Below, piece by piece: positions 23,548 to 35,976 of a DNA stretch of 54,246 nucleotides. Every line of letters starts with the position of its first letter. The first letter of the stretch is position 1. The stretch covers positions 1-54,246 of the forward strand of contig MU404221.1 of NCBI GenBank assembly GCA_022695795.1, given 5' to 3'. The notes under the pieces were generated by a model. It was not told where the DNA came from. It worked only from the letters and a program-made list of their open reading frames with translations, and made no database searches. Both the position numbers and the translations under genes were made by a program. This stretch comes from Biscogniauxia marginata (taxonomy: Eukaryota; Ascomycota; Sordariomycetes; Xylariales; Xylariaceae).

Positions 23548-26356
23548 GCCTATTCCTCTTCGCAAGCTTGTGAAGCTGCCTCGACGCAAGGCATGTGTTG
23601 TTCGGTATCCAGCCAAAGAGAGGAAGGAGATGGAATTCGTCGAGTCGAGGATGGGGGGTTAAGTCAACGTATGACGCAATGGGGCTTGCTTACTCATGGA
23701 CGGGAATTAAAGCAAAGTCTTGGCTTCCCCGACGGTGCCGACCTCTCGGATACACACATTGTTTTGTGTGCTCTGGCTGTCTGGCTAGCTCATAACACAG
23801 AACCGCCATTCACAGGCGCCTTTCCCAAATTGAACTTCTAGAAGCGCAGTCAGGCCCGGACTAATCCGCGTGGGAAAAAAACCTTCAATTGCAACAAGCA
23901 AAATGTATAGGTATACCTGGGGCACGGACCCAAGTATGTACACTACATATGTACATGACATTAGCCAGGCTTGACCCTTGTATCATTTTCTGCGGGTGCC
24001 AGATCCTTGGATTTTAGACGCTTAATTCCGAAGGCGTGGGAGGATGAACTTGGGGAATTCACTGTAACTTTTTTTTCTACAAAGGACGGTACTTATCGAA
24101 CTGCGGCAATTTTATCACGTAGCACATGCCTCACCGCCGTGCTCGATGCTTGCTGCGTGCATGTCAATCCGTGGAATTATGTCACTTAAACTAGCTACCT
24201 GCTTGGTACGTATAGGGCAAGGCCCATTTAGCCGTTGTCAGCCTGGGGCATTATACGGCACAGTACATACTTGCCTGGTACCCCCAACAGGTAACACACA
24301 CATGTAATTTTAAGTATGCAGCGCGCGGGATGTCTCTTTTCGATTCGATGACTTCATCTGCAGTTCCTGATTTGGCAGGATAGAGGTACAAGAGGTGTAA
24401 ACGGGCGAGGGATCGACACTTCATAAACCAGTATGACATCGTTCCTCGTTCCCATATTGAAAATATGGCAGGACCCTGAATCGCGAACCGCGCAACCCCG
24501 AAACGCTGCTAGTCAGGGAAATATACAGAGCTTCCCCTCTTTTCGCAAGAGACCCTAGTGCGCATTTATGATGACTTGTCCCGGAGACATAAGACTGTCA
24601 CATTAGTAGGTTGATCCTAGAGCACAGGTACCTAAGGTTATAGACAGTCAACAGTTGATGCTTACTAGGTAGTAACTCACTATCATCATTTTGCATTCTG
24701 ATATTAGGTACCTGTCGTATGCACAGTCATAAGACGCACCGGTATATAGCATATACCTGTTTATATCTACCTAGGTAAATAATAAGAGAGAATCCAAGAC
24801 TCCGGTAATCGGATGGATAGGGGATAAGTCGGCAATATACCTCGACGTACCTCTTTACCTAGGTAGTATTACTCAAAAATAGCTAAATGCATGTCTTAGG
24901 TAGGTGTGAATGACTCTTCATTTCGAGAGAGGTACGCTAACTTCATCAGTACCTAGTCAAGTATTACGAATTCGACGCCTTGTATCGTGTATATTATGTG
25001 CATTTATCTAGGTCAAGTCTTATTTGACATGAGCTCGGCTCTTATAAACCATGATAGAAACATATCAAATCTATTTGAAGTAATAAATAGTCCTTCTCGA
25101 CAACTAACTGCTGCTTGTATCACAGATAGCATCTACCTGGTATTTGGAACCCCCTGTTCCATTCCCGATATAGCTAGAGGTACATAGATAGGCTATCACT
25201 TAGCTAAGGTAAGGTAGGGTAGACACACGCCTTGTGTACCTGGGCATTTTATCCCCACAGCGGCACAGGGCAAGCGACAAGTGATAATGGGCCCCTGCGT
25301 CCTCCGGTAACTCCCAATAAGCTTTGACCATCTTCAGGCTAGTTAGCCGCAACTCCTGTGCACAGCCTCCCACCCACTTCCTTTTCGTCCCTCCTGTCGC
25401 ACATACCAGCCAATGACAAGGCGTCTCCAGGCAGTGATCGCTACTAGCGCAGTGTAGAAACCCCTCCAGGCCTTCTCCCCGTTGGGTAGTCTCGTCGCGG
25501 TATATCCGGCAGAGATAGCTTGTAAGGTAGGTAGGTACTTTATGGCTCTTCTGTGTAGGTGTGCCTACGCGTGGGCGCGCAAGTAAGACGCATGTACATT
25601 AGATTAGGTACCTATGTACCTAGCTACCTAGGGTAATGTGGGCGAGCGGCACCTTTCAGGGGGGTCTCCCCGATTATCTGCAGTTCCCGGGGGGGTCCTT
25701 AAAACTTCCAGTCCATCGCCAGGCAAGAAACACGTGCAAGCACATACAAGGGGGAAAAAAAAGCGGGATTGGATGATACTGAATCAGAATCTCGACCGAT
25801 CGCAACGCAAGTTGTCTTCCCCCTTTTCTCTACTCCTGCTCGTCCTAGTGTACTCTTTTACTATTTGACTTGTGGTGTTCTAGCTGGTAGATCTAGTGTC
25901 TATTCCCCCGACTCTCTTCCCTTTCTTTCCTCTCGCCTCGACCCGAAAGGATAAATAAATAAATAAAAAGAGAGGAGAAGAAAAGAGTTAGATCTCGGTT
26001 TTGATTGTTTCGTGTCTGTGACCGGGGGCTACTTTTATTTCCGTTTCTGATTTTAATTTTTCTGTGTTGATCCCGTAACACTTTTTTTTTCTTCTCCCTC
26101 CGCTTCCCTTTCTTCTCTCCTCCCTTCTTCCTCATTTCGTCGTCGGAGGGACCCTTCTAAGTCTGTGGTTATTCGGGGTTTACCTACCTATTTTATTAAT
26201 CTTTTCTGTTTCGTTTTTTTATTTTTATTTTTATTTATTCCCTATTATATTGAGCGAGGTACCTTAAGCCTCGAGGGAAACTTTTACTACCTACCTACGT
26301 TTAATCGTCCCAAAGTCAGGCTCTACCACAGTAGGCCGGCTTTACTTGTTGGGTTT

Positions 26357-26372
26357 CCCCCCCCCCCCCCCC
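26357..26372. repeat. Poly-C run
   Basis: Sixteen consecutive C residues, likely error-prone in sequencing. Confidence 0.9.
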
Positions 26373-26697
26373 TTCCTCTATCTCTGATAATCGGTCGCTC
26401 AGTCACAGGTTTTATGTCATAACCCTGCACGTATAATCTCCATTCAAGTTTGCCTTGGCCAACCATCGGCTCTACCACTCCCAGTACCACTTATCAATAC
26501 TACCAAGTACCACCAATTACCACCACCACCCTGACCACATTTCTTTTCTGGATTTTCTGAAGCTTGACGTATGCTTGCTCCTCAAACCTTCGCCGCCGCC
26601 ACATCTTGAGAAAACCCACCTTCTCCGTCTCCGTCCCTCGTGCACCCCCCCGTCCTGAACCTGAACCTGAACCTGACCGGGCTTTGTTTGGCATTGC

Positions 26698-26719
26698 CAT
26701 CCATCCATCCATCCATCCA
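26698..26719. repeat. (CATC)n microsatellite
   Basis: Five CATC units in the pyrimidine-rich leader region of the cyclin gene. Confidence 0.9.
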
Positions 26720-27697
26720 CCCGTCAGCCAATTTCTATCCAACGAAAAAAAAGAAACTCCATCAATCAACAATCATAACATCTCCAACTATCACGACCCA
26801 CGGCCCACGCCCGCTCCCACGTCCACGACCACAACACGTTAGCGTACTACATTCCATCTATAGTACCTACTGAAAGCCATCACCCTCGCCGGCAATTATC
26901 CCGAGGCCTTTTGAGACATAGACGGCTGCGAAACTCGAAGACGACGACACCTCGTTTTTTCCCTCCCTCTGCGTGTGTGGCACTCCGCCGGTCGCTGCGC
27001 CCGAATTCCCTCAGTTCTCGACACGCGAACGGGGCTGGAAATAACCCTTGCTAATTCGCCATACCTATACTATCGCCCACCCACCGCATCTTGTAATCGG
27101 GCAGCGATTATAATACATGTCATCGCCCTAATCCCATCAATACAAGCAAGCAGGTAAGCAGTCGTTGCTATTCCCCGTTTTCTATCTCGTTTTCTCCAAG
27201 GCGCATCACCAGTCGCATTGCAATGTGCTTCCCAGATCCACCCGGCGGCATGCCCTTGGCTACGCATTGGCATCTTGTTTCCGGGCCTTGGTCACACCGT
27301 CTGTGCGAGATGATGAGGTTGTCGCTGCGTCGCGCAAGACAGGAAAACATAGAGTCGCGTGGTGAATGTGGTCGGCCTATTCACTCCAGATTATCAGGCC
27401 AATCTCCGTGGTCACCTGGGCAAACGACTTACGATGACACCTGGTGCAAAAATATACTCCTATTTTACCCCCACGGTATTTGGGTAACACCATGGACGAT
27501 GCCACTTGATTCAGGCCGTTTGGGCGAATATCTGGTTTGGGGCCTGATGTTGTTGTGCTACACGATCGCCTGACACATTTCTGCTTCTTGTTTACCTGTT
27601 TTTGCCGCAGTTGCAGAACATCCAGTGCTAACCTTCATTTCCAGGTTTCTAATCATCGTTGTAACATCTCTTCAGTAGACTCTTTATAGACGACATT

Positions 27698-29317
27698 ATG
27701 GCTGCTGTGATTGGAGATTTCGTCACCGATCATTCACGGTTCCATAACCTCATAGGGACCTCTGGGTTGCAACACGAGCATTCCCATTCCCGTGAGTCTC
27801 CATACCGGCCTGAATCTAGGAGCAGGCCGCGCGAGTCATCTTCTCAGAAGCCTCGATCCCCAGAGTCCTCGCACTACCGAGCTCCTGCACAGAGCGCGAC
27901 GCCGTCCAAGCGACCTTGGGAATCTACAGAATCGGACAAGGAACAGAACCAGACCTCAGCCACAGGCGGCGCCTCGCGATTTCCTTCCCCTCCGGACTCG
28001 TCCTCGTCAAACCCCGATTCTGCTCGCGTAAAAGCGCAGGATGCGACGAGCCCGTCGGCCAGCTCCATGGCAACTCACACCCGCACGACTGCTCCAGCAG
28101 CAACCACCTCCACTCCTACACAGGCCCAACAACAACCATCGCCCGCATCTGAGACTTCCAATTCTTCTACCACGCAAGTGCCGGCCTACAATGCCTCAGC
28201 ACCGCAACAAGGACACACCGTCGTCGTTCGCGATCTCGCACATATCCAGAGCCTCGCAAGGGCCGATTTAATGAATGGAGGAAATGGGCCTGGTATACTG
28301 AACGATCCGCCGCTCCAAGCTATGAAATACGAGATTAGTGGTATGCCCATCGGCGACATCATCGAGATGGTTGCGGCGCTCCTGACCAAAATCACCACTA
28401 CCAACGACCTACAGCACGATGCGCTCCATAGGAATGCGGCGCATCAACAAACTGCTGCCAGCCACAATAATGACGGTTCTTCTATGAGTCCATTGAGCAG
28501 CTCAGTTCTTGCTTTTCACGGGAAAAACGTACCCGCGATTACGATTTTGAGTTATCTGAGCAGAATCCACAAGTATTGCCCAACCACTTACGAGGTGTTT
28601 TTGAGTCTCCTGGTTTACTTCGACCGGATGACGGAGCGAGTCAACAACAAGGTGATGCAGGCAGAAGAAAGTCGGCGGCAACTACAACTACAGCAAGAGC
28701 AGCAGCAGCAGCATACACCCCCGGATGTGTCGCTGACTCCAAGTGTTGACACGAGGATGCGAGACGAGAATGCCGACGACGGCGACGAGACAGATTCGGA
28801 CTTAGCCGATGATGATGAGGCCAGGGGGAAAACAGAAACTCAGGACGCAGCACCGGCACCGGCATCTAGTTTATCACCAGCAACTTATTTTGTTGTAGAC
28901 AGCTTCAACATCCACCGCTTGATCATTGCAGGTGTTACGTGTGCCAGCAAATTCTTCTCGGATGTATTCTACACCAATTCGAGATATGCCAAGGTACGTT
29001 TTCAGAAGACATCTCTTCCCTTCCTCCTGGCTCTTGTGCACCCTTCCCTCTGTCCATCCATTACGGCGCTGCTATTGATACGTCTACCAACTGATATCCC
29101 ACAATACTAATTGGTTGAGTAAGCTAACTTGGAACAATAGGTTGGTGGTCTGCCATTGGCTGAACTCAACCACCTTGAGCTGCAATTTCTTCTCCTCAAC
29201 GACTTCCGGCTATCTGTGCCTGTTGAAGACCTCGAAGCATATGCCACAATGCTCGTTGAGTTCTATGCACGAGAGGTCGTAGCACAGCGCTCACGACCCA
29301 TTCCTAGCTCAGAATGA
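27698..29317 (+). CDS. PHO80-like (PHO85 partner) cyclin
   Basis: Regulatory cyclin of the Pho80/Pcl6/Pcl7 group, which directs the Pho85 kinase in phosphate and nutrient signalling. Exon 1 27698-28993, 147-bp intron (GTACGT donor, GCTAACT branch), exon 2 29141-29317; phase 0, 490 residues. Residues 1-190 are disordered, Ser/Pro/Thr-rich. The cyclin box begins at about 278 (PAITILSYLSRIHKYCP, then EVFLSLLVYFDRM) and resumes with YFVVDSFNIHRLIIAGVTCA, KFFSDVFYTNSRYAKVGGL and LNDFRLSVP. A Gln-rich and acidic segment of about 75 residues (about 318-394, QLQLQQEQQQQ and DDGDETDSDLADDDE) splits the box between its early helices. Exon 2 carries the end of the box, which confirms the splice. Nuclear or cytosolic; the exact paralogue is uncertain. 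Confidence 0.88.
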
Positions 29318-31561
29318 GCTATGTATAAGTGTTGATGGTCACCCCGTGTGAAGATTGATAGAAAAGATGCGTGGGCAGCGGTACTTACCAACCAAAGCCG
29401 TGCTATACCCTATAGTACCTAATTACATGTCACAACCAACTCTATACTGGCTAGGAACCAGGGGAATGACAACCCCTAGGGAAAGGCCGACGCATATCAA
29501 TCATGCGGTCGAGGGTGGAAGAAATCTCGGCCGTGATTGATATTATGAAGTGTTGTTTGACATACCAGTCATCTAGGCTGGACTTGTGTTGCGTATCACT
29601 TGGAATGGATGAGTTATGGTGTTTTAAGATGTCATCAATGTTTGATACCCGGATAGATTTCTTTCGGGCCTGGAATTATTGTGAGATATTACTAGGCTTT
29701 TAGAGCGTGCGCCTTATTCATTGTGCGCCGTCAGAAGGTTGTGAAGGCCGGGGATTTGCCTGTGTGAATGATGATGCTGGGTCAGCAGGAGGTGAACAAA
29801 CGGCAATACGAGGTATGTCGTTCATGTCTCACGATAAAAACGATATTGGCTTCTCTTCGACTCGTCTTGCACCAGGAGGGTGTCCGAGGTTTAAGACTAT
29901 TATTTTTTCACTACATAGGCATAGCCAAACAGAGATGATAAGGCTGTCCATTGTTTATAATTACAGATCGTTTTCATTTGCCCGACATGCTGACCACCTT
30001 TCCCTTTTTTTTTTTCCTTCTTCGTAGAACTGAGAAACTGCCTGGTCTTGCTCCCTTTTCTGTAAGGAGGGAGGTTGATGGTTCTTCACACCGAACCTAA
30101 TGCTGTGTTGGGTTGTTGTCTGTGATGAGTCGTTGCTACGTACCTAGGTACTTACGGCGTCGTGGAAGTGGAAGTGGTATTGCAGTTGCTAGGTATCCTG
30201 GTTTAGGGCATATATATATACGTGATAATAAGGGTGTGAGGGAGGGAGAAGCTTTCGTGGCTAGGTAGGTAGGTAGTAACAATACCTAAGCTATCGCGCG
30301 CTCCTTTTTTTTTGGTCTTTCTTTTTCTCTTTTAACTACCTAAGGTACCTAGTTAATTTCTTATTCGTGGATATCAAATAAATAAATAAATAGTCTGTTC
30401 AGCCTCTCGATCTTACCATCATTTATAATAAAAAAAACATTAATAAATATGGATGATATAGTGAGATTTTATATAAACTTGAGAAATTTTTGATATTTAT
30501 TTTAAATATATACAACTACATTGTTTCTTTCTCTTTCTCTCTCTTTCTCTCTCTCTATATTGAAACATATTATATATCGTCATGTTATATAAACGCGACT
30601 TTACGTACGACCTTTGACAATTATTCCATTTTAGGTAGTTTTGTAAATTAAGTTATTTTTCATTGCCGTGGGCGTACGTACGACCGAGACATCTCATCCA
30701 TCCGTTATCGAGAAACAAGCTGTCAGGACGTAATACCAACATCTCCCGATATTTTTAGATATTTATATAGGTATGTACTGCGTGACACCTCAAACCTTGT
30801 TCGCTGTCTGTGGGCCTCGCTAGATTACACACGTCTTTTACTTTGTAAAACATTTGGGAGCGTAGTAAAAGAGATCAGCTATATTATCTACGCACATACA
30901 TAGATAGATAATAGGCAGGTAATAGGTATTATATTTAATTCCCACGTTCCCATACTCCTCTTAGTTACTTCTTCCAATTGTTCCCTTTTCAATAATACAT
31001 ACCTAAGACTACCTGAAGGCCTAATGTAACCATGCAATCGTGAACCGTTCCTAGTCGAGTAACGGTGGACGAGAAGGGGTAGAAGGCTAGTAAGTACTAC
31101 CTTTGACTTTTCTCTTTCGACTTCCGTCTTTCTTCGTTTCATTACCCCCCCTCGATCGACTCTATAGATACCTCCTCTCCCCCTAAGTACGACTGGCATC
31201 TGCCTCTTCATGTTTGATAGTATTTTTGTCCATCGCCCCCCCTCCCAATGCCCACCTAGACTGGACCTCGGTTGCTTCCTTATGCTCATGGGGTTCTACC
31301 GAATCAATGCTATATGCTCGTAAGAAAAAGGGGGTTTCATCATGACATGCAATCCAATCATCATCTCCCCTTTGCGAAAAAGTACTCTGACAGTACGGAG
31401 AACGCCTTGCCTGCTCGACCGCCTTTTATCATATCAGTAGCTTGTCCGCCGGTTCATATCTATTACCTGTGTGACCCTCCGTACTACCGGACAAATGTGA
31501 TGCAACCCGAAAATGAAAGATTATGTACAGTTTATTTTATTTCTTCCCCGTTTCTTCTTTA
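29318..31561. other. Gene-free AT-rich region between convergent genes
   Basis: 3' flanks of the cyclin and glycosyltransferase genes. Contains AGGTACCT/CTAGGTAGG motifs at about 30140-30160 and 30262-30350, a CT-rich simple repeat at about 30523-30557, and short AAAT repeats. No gene seen. Confidence 0.45.
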
Positions 31562-33091
31562 TCAGTCCTCCCAGTCCTTCTCGACTCGCCACTGGTCATC
31601 TAGTTTCAGCGCCGTCTCGGCTACCAGATCGCATTCTCGGTGTCCCCATTTCTGGCGGAAGACCTCGCGGCCGGCTTCGGCGAGGATCCAGAAGGACGTG
31701 GCGAACCCGTCTGGGTTGTAGTAGTAAGGCTCGCCGGCACCGCCGTGCTGGCTGGTCTGCCACGAATTGCGTGCATAGTTGTCGCTTCGGTATTTATATA
31801 TCCCCATGTAGTCGGTGACTTTCACGAGGGCGCGGAAATAGTCGACCGCCTTGGCAATGCTCACGCTATTGGTGCCGCTGGGTCTCTCGCCTCGCTTCTG
31901 TGTCGCCTTGCCCTCCTTCTCGTCCTGGTTGGACGAGTCTTGGTCATTAGCCTGCGGCTGCTCTATCTGCTCCAATTCCTCCTCGGGAACTGGGTTCGGA
32001 TCTATAAATCTGGGCTTAACCCTTGGGTCGCGGTAGAAAGCAGCTAAGTTTTCCATGACGGTTGAAACATCGTTGATGATACCTACGCGACGATGTCTCA
32101 TGCTCCATCCGTCCATTTCCAGCCGCGCATTCATGTCACAATCGCTCCCATAATAAGGCATCAAGCTGTCCCAGCCACCAACAGCATCTAGTGCTTCCCG
32201 GTTCACTAAGGTCAAGTGATCGTACTGAAACCAGCGGAAAGCCCACCGCTCCTCCCGCTCAATGGTACGATTCAGCTCGCGCAGGCAGTTTTCGTATATG
32301 GTACGGTAGCCATCCTGGCCGGCAGCGGGCGGCCGCATGATATCCTGTTCGTCCTCGTTGTCGTAAAAGAACCACTCGCGGTCACCGGGCCGCTCCGAGT
32401 CGTCAGCGCCGTCCTCGAAGGAGAAAACGAGGATGTCCTGGTGGGAGTAGAAATAGTAAGGCCAGTTGCGGGAGTGAGCGGTGGCGAGGAAGAAGTTCTG
32501 CATCTGGGAGAAGCTCAGCAGGACGGGGGTCTGCAGCACGTTGACGCCGAGGCGGTTCAGGGTTGTGTGGTTGAGATAGAAGGGATTCTGTAGGGTGAGC
32601 TTGTCGTCGGTGTTCGAGTTTTGCACACCCGTGTTCTCGACGACGTAGATGGACTCGGGCGGCCATCCGGCAGTGATGTAGCTGACGACACACTGCAGCA
32701 GCATGGGCCACTGGCGCGTGAAGCCGATAAAGAGAGGAGGCATGTAGGAGAGGCCGTATTCACGATGGAGGCCGACACGGGCGACATTATACTCGGGGAT
32801 GGGCGGCGGCGTGGCGGTCGAGGTGGCAAGCAGAGGGAACGGGTCGGTTACGGTTGAAACGGTGAGAGTGGGCGTTGGCTTGTACTTGGGGGGCGCATGG
32901 GTGTTGGTCGGGCGGTGGCGGTTGTTTTGATTTATCTTGCCGACGTTGATGGCAGCCAGCTTCTTCAGGAAGTCGGCTTCACTCTCGGACCCGCGGTACA
33001 TGGCTAGGAGGAGGAGGATCATGGCGAGAAAGCTGATGGGGAGGAGGATAGCCCTCAGGCCCCGGGGGGCACCAACTAACGGAATAGTCAT
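31562..33091 (-). CDS. Type II membrane glycosyltransferase-like protein
   Basis: Probable Golgi glycosyltransferase of GT-A fold. The frame is open upstream to a TTG (33160) behind a stop, so the first usable ATG is 33091, giving 509 residues. A short basic N-terminus and a signal-anchor helix at about 13-31 (RAILLPISFLAMILLLLAMY) are followed by a Pro/Thr-rich stem (about 60-100) and a lumenal catalytic domain. Visible signatures: PPLFIGFTRQWPMLLQCVVS with a following VVENTG strand, the YSHQDI segment (about 215-220) that could hold a metal-binding acid, and GGWDSLMPYYGSDCDMNARL (about 305-324), which resembles the acceptor-loop region of GT2/GT7-like enzymes. Donor and acceptor are unknown. 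A charged, Gln/Glu-rich insertion (EEELEQIEQPQANDQ) lies near the C-terminal third. Confidence 0.72.
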   Translation of the reverse strand: MTIPLVGAPRGLRAILLPISFLAMILLLLAMYRGSESEADFLKKLAAINVGKINQNNRHRPTNTHAPPKYKPTPTLTVSTVTDPFPLLATSTATPPPIPEYNVARVGLHREYGLSYMPPLFIGFTRQWPMLLQCVVSYITAGWPPESIYVVENTGVQNSNTDDKLTLQNPFYLNHTTLNRLGVNVLQTPVLLSFSQMQNFFLATAHSRNWPYYFYSHQDILVFSFEDGADDSERPGDREWFFYDNEDEQDIMRPPAAGQDGYRTIYENCLRELNRTIEREERWAFRWFQYDHLTLVNREALDAVGGWDSLMPYYGSDCDMNARLEMDGWSMRHRRVGIINDVSTVMENLAAFYRDPRVKPRFIDPNPVPEEELEQIEQPQANDQDSSNQDEKEGKATQKRGERPSGTNSVSIAKAVDYFRALVKVTDYMGIYKYRSDNYARNSWQTSQHGGAGEPYYYNPDGFATSFWILAEAGREVFRQKWGHRECDLVAETALKLDDQWRVEKDWED

Positions 33092-34271
33092 TGGTCGTGT
33101 CGAGGTTTTCCCTACACTTGCCAATCCATTCGACTCGTGGGGGGGGGTTGGCGTCGTCAATTGGGATTAAGTATCAATCGCAGAGGTGACACTGACGTGA
33201 CGGTGGTGATGCTGTGTTTGGTGTTTCGATTGTGTACTTGTTCAGGGGGTGTGCATTTGGAAAAGCCATCGTCGTAGAGTTGCTGCTGCTGCCACTACAT
33301 ATTTCCAGCTAATTCTTTTTCCCTTTTCATTTTAATCGTAAAACTGATTAGGCCTAACCTAAAAAGATCTAGTGATGGCCCGACTAATCAGTAGCCTAGT
33401 CTTTGTATACTAGCTTAGGTTAGTTCGTTTCCCAGGTAATTATGTATTTCCACTGACGCGGCCCTAGGCATTTTAATGGGAAGAATTTCCGTTACAGTGG
33501 GATTTGCGGCGGAATGGCGTGCGCGCGTCGTCACGCATCGCGAGGGAAACATTCGATCGGCGGCCGTTCCTGACATAAGAGGCCTGCCCATGGTAAAGCC
33601 CCACCAAACGCACCCTCCAATCACCTAAGCTCGATGTACCCTCAGGGATACAGATTTGGAACCAACTAACCTTTGGTACCTTGCAACCAACTCTTTCGGG
33701 ACTACCACACTTACACTACATAAACGGAATCCAACGATTGAGAAACTCACAACAGATAGGTACCTACCTAGGTACCTCGTAACTTACGAAAACCTGCTTA
33801 ATTCCTGGGACACGGTACAGCACGTCATTGTGTGCGCATGGACCAGATTCCCGAGTATGTATTCTGATTGATAACACCAACACATTCTGTTGGTTGTTCT
33901 TAAGCCTATGTGACCCAAAAGGAGATCATCCTCTGATATCACACCGGCCATAAGATAACAATATACTTATAATATCACGGAAGAAGTTGAGAGTTCCATA
34001 GAAACAACCACCTGCACTCATAAGAACGGTAGATAGCAGTCATCATTTTTGTAACATCAGTGTCTCCATTGAGAACTAGAAAGAGAGGTTAATAGGTTTT
34101 CATTCCCAATGGGTAACAATACTAGATTCTTCTAGATGAACAAGACACCTTAGAAAACCCCATTGGGTAGGCATCTTGCTACTATGCGGTGTCCTCGCAT
34201 TATGACATCTAATTATATCCCATCCTGACACGATTTCAGAACATGTCCATGTAGATTCGTCGTGACATATC
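33092..34271. other. Intergenic
   Basis: Promoter side of the glycosyltransferase gene, then gene-free DNA. An AGGTACCTACCTAGGTACCT palindromic cluster lies at about 33758-33777. Nothing else recognised. Confidence 0.45.
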
Positions 34272-35105
34272 CTAGTCCAGAAGTAGAACTGATCTACCTC
34301 TGTATATACAACACTGCGCTACTTGTACCGGGGGTCTATAACCGCAATAACATATAGGGCATCTAGAGTAGTCCTCATCCTCGTAGAAACTGTCGTAGCA
34401 CTCATCCTCGTACAAGCTGTCGAGGTCCTCATTCTCGTACAACCTCCCAGTGCTGATACTTTCCCCAGAGCGGAAGCTAGTATAGCTGCCGCCGTTGTTG
34501 CTCCTAAGGTCACCGATGCCACTGCCACTATAACCGCTCCACTGGCTACCATTAAGATTATCCCCTGAACTGATAGAGCTCTTAGACCTGCGGGTATTTT
34601 TAGAGCTGCGGGTGGTTCTTGAGCTGCCAGTGTTTTTAGAGCTGCCACTGTAGGTGCTCCTGGGGATACCATTGCCGTCATCCCTACGGCTGCCGCTGTG
34701 ACTAAAGGTCCTAGAGCTCCTACTGGGATTGTCTCTGCTGCTTACGGAGCTCTCAGGGCGAACAGTACTTTTAGAGCTACCACTGGAGGTGCTATTAGTG
34801 CCACCACTGTGAGTATCTCTGTAGTCGGTGACTCTCCTAGGGCCTGTGACGGTAATGATGCTCCCGGATACGTCAGTGTAACCACTTTTATAGCTGCCGT
34901 AGTTACTGTCCCTAGGACCGCTAGTGTGTCTGCTCCTGTGTCCGCCGCTGTGACTGCTCCTACGGGTACCACTGGTATTATCCCTGTTGCTTACAGAGCT
35001 CTCAGGTCTAACAGTGCTTGCAGAGGTGTGACTGTAGGTGCTCTTAGGGTTACCACTGTGACTGGTGTAGTGGCTATCCCTTTGGCTCATACTGCGCCTC
35101 GACAT
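34272..35105 (-). CDS. Ser/Arg-rich repetitive protein with Cys-rich tail
   Basis: 277 residues from an ATG at 35105; not recognised. About 75% is Ser, Arg, Gly, Thr and Asn in degenerate repeats. The unit containing STVRPESSVS followed by RDN appears at about 30-43 and 113-126, with a weaker third version (KSSISSGDN) at about 175-183. The tail switches to an acidic, aromatic tandem (LYEDECYDSFYEDEDYS, 231-247) and then a Cys cluster: C249, C252, C254, C265 and C266 (CPICYCGY), possibly a small metal site. No signal peptide or transmembrane helix. It could be a nuclear SR-like or structural protein, or a spurious frame in repetitive DNA; the uninterrupted length through periodic sequence favours a gene only weakly. 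Confidence 0.4.
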   Translation of the reverse strand: MSRRSMSQRDSHYTSHSGNPKSTYSHTSASTVRPESSVSNRDNTSGTRRSSHSGGHRSRHTSGPRDSNYGSYKSGYTDVSGSIITVTGPRRVTDYRDTHSGGTNSTSSGSSKSTVRPESSVSSRDNPSRSSRTFSHSGSRRDDGNGIPRSTYSGSSKNTGSSRTTRSSKNTRRSKSSISSGDNLNGSQWSGYSGSGIGDLRSNNGGSYTSFRSGESISTGRLYENEDLDSLYEDECYDSFYEDEDYSRCPICYCGYRPPVQVAQCCIYRGRSVLLLD

Positions 35106-35971
35106 TCCCTTTTTAGGCCGTGTTGAACTTGAGATTGACTTGAGATTGCGGTACGCTGAGTGATATTGATAATAGGTATGGCCGTTGAGAGTAAAATGAA
35201 CAGGATTTCCCGCACTATAAAGTGAGTTTGCTATGATCCTGAATCAATAACTCGTGGTCGATATTAGGAGGTAGAGGCGATTATGTATAGAGCAAAGAAT
35301 TGAAGTCTATGAAAGGATGAAGATAATGCGGGGTGTTGAGTAAGTAGGGTGTCCTAGAAACCCTGGATTGATAATTGGGAGACATCGTTGGGAAAACTTC
35401 AGACTGGAACAACCGTCGTAATTTAAAGAACCAACCCTATAGGAGAAGGTGGTGGGGGTTCACGTGGTCGAGAGCGGGGAATATAAGGCAGGTTAACGTA
35501 GAGCTGTCTCAGATAACTATTTGTTACACTACAAGGTCAAGTGCTTACTCGATATGAAACTATGTGACCGAGTGACTGATAGAATTAACAATCTCGGATC
35601 ATGAATTTAACTCTATTACCTATCCCGACATAATATTCAGAATAGCTGCCTCGGATGCCACTAGAGCCAAATATGCCATGTCCCACAATCGAGACTGTAC
35701 AACTATAGGTATTTCTTCACCGTCTACAGGCTTTACGAAATACCATTCTAAGTATGTTGATGTACATTGATTAAACCATATTCTGATCAAATGTAGCATG
35801 GGAAAAAATTGCCATCATTTGCTCCGTGAGAAAGAGGTTATGTTTTGCACTATGTCTATAATTACGATTTCATCATTTGACACTCGCATGACGAGCTAGG
35901 GTATTGTAGAGAGCAAACAATTAATGATCGTCTGTTAGGTTGAGCGGATGACAAATTATTCTCCCTGTGGT
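35106..35971. other. Gene-poor AT-rich region
   Basis: No coding region recognised. Confidence 0.4.
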
Positions 35972-35976
35972 ACTAC

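Larger units (their letters stand above)
22711..27697. other. 5 kb gene-free stretch with long leader of the cyclin gene
   Basis: No gene recognised. Open frames such as 23299-23841 begin at non-ATG codons and lack domains. The part 24600-25650 is studded with AGGTACCT and CCTAGGTA-type motifs. From about 25900 the DNA becomes pyrimidine-rich and probably forms the promoter and 5' leader of the cyclin gene. A good donor (CAGGTAAGCAG at 27151) and acceptor (TTTGCCGCAG ending 27610) could bound a 457-bp leader intron. Confidence 0.4.

Noticed and set aside
23299..23841. 180-codon frame in the 5 kb gene-free stretch
   Set aside because: Begins at TTG, spans a CT microsatellite and has no domain or splice support.
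33092..33160. 23-residue extension of the glycosyltransferase
   Set aside because: Starts at TTG directly after an in-frame stop; no upstream ATG.
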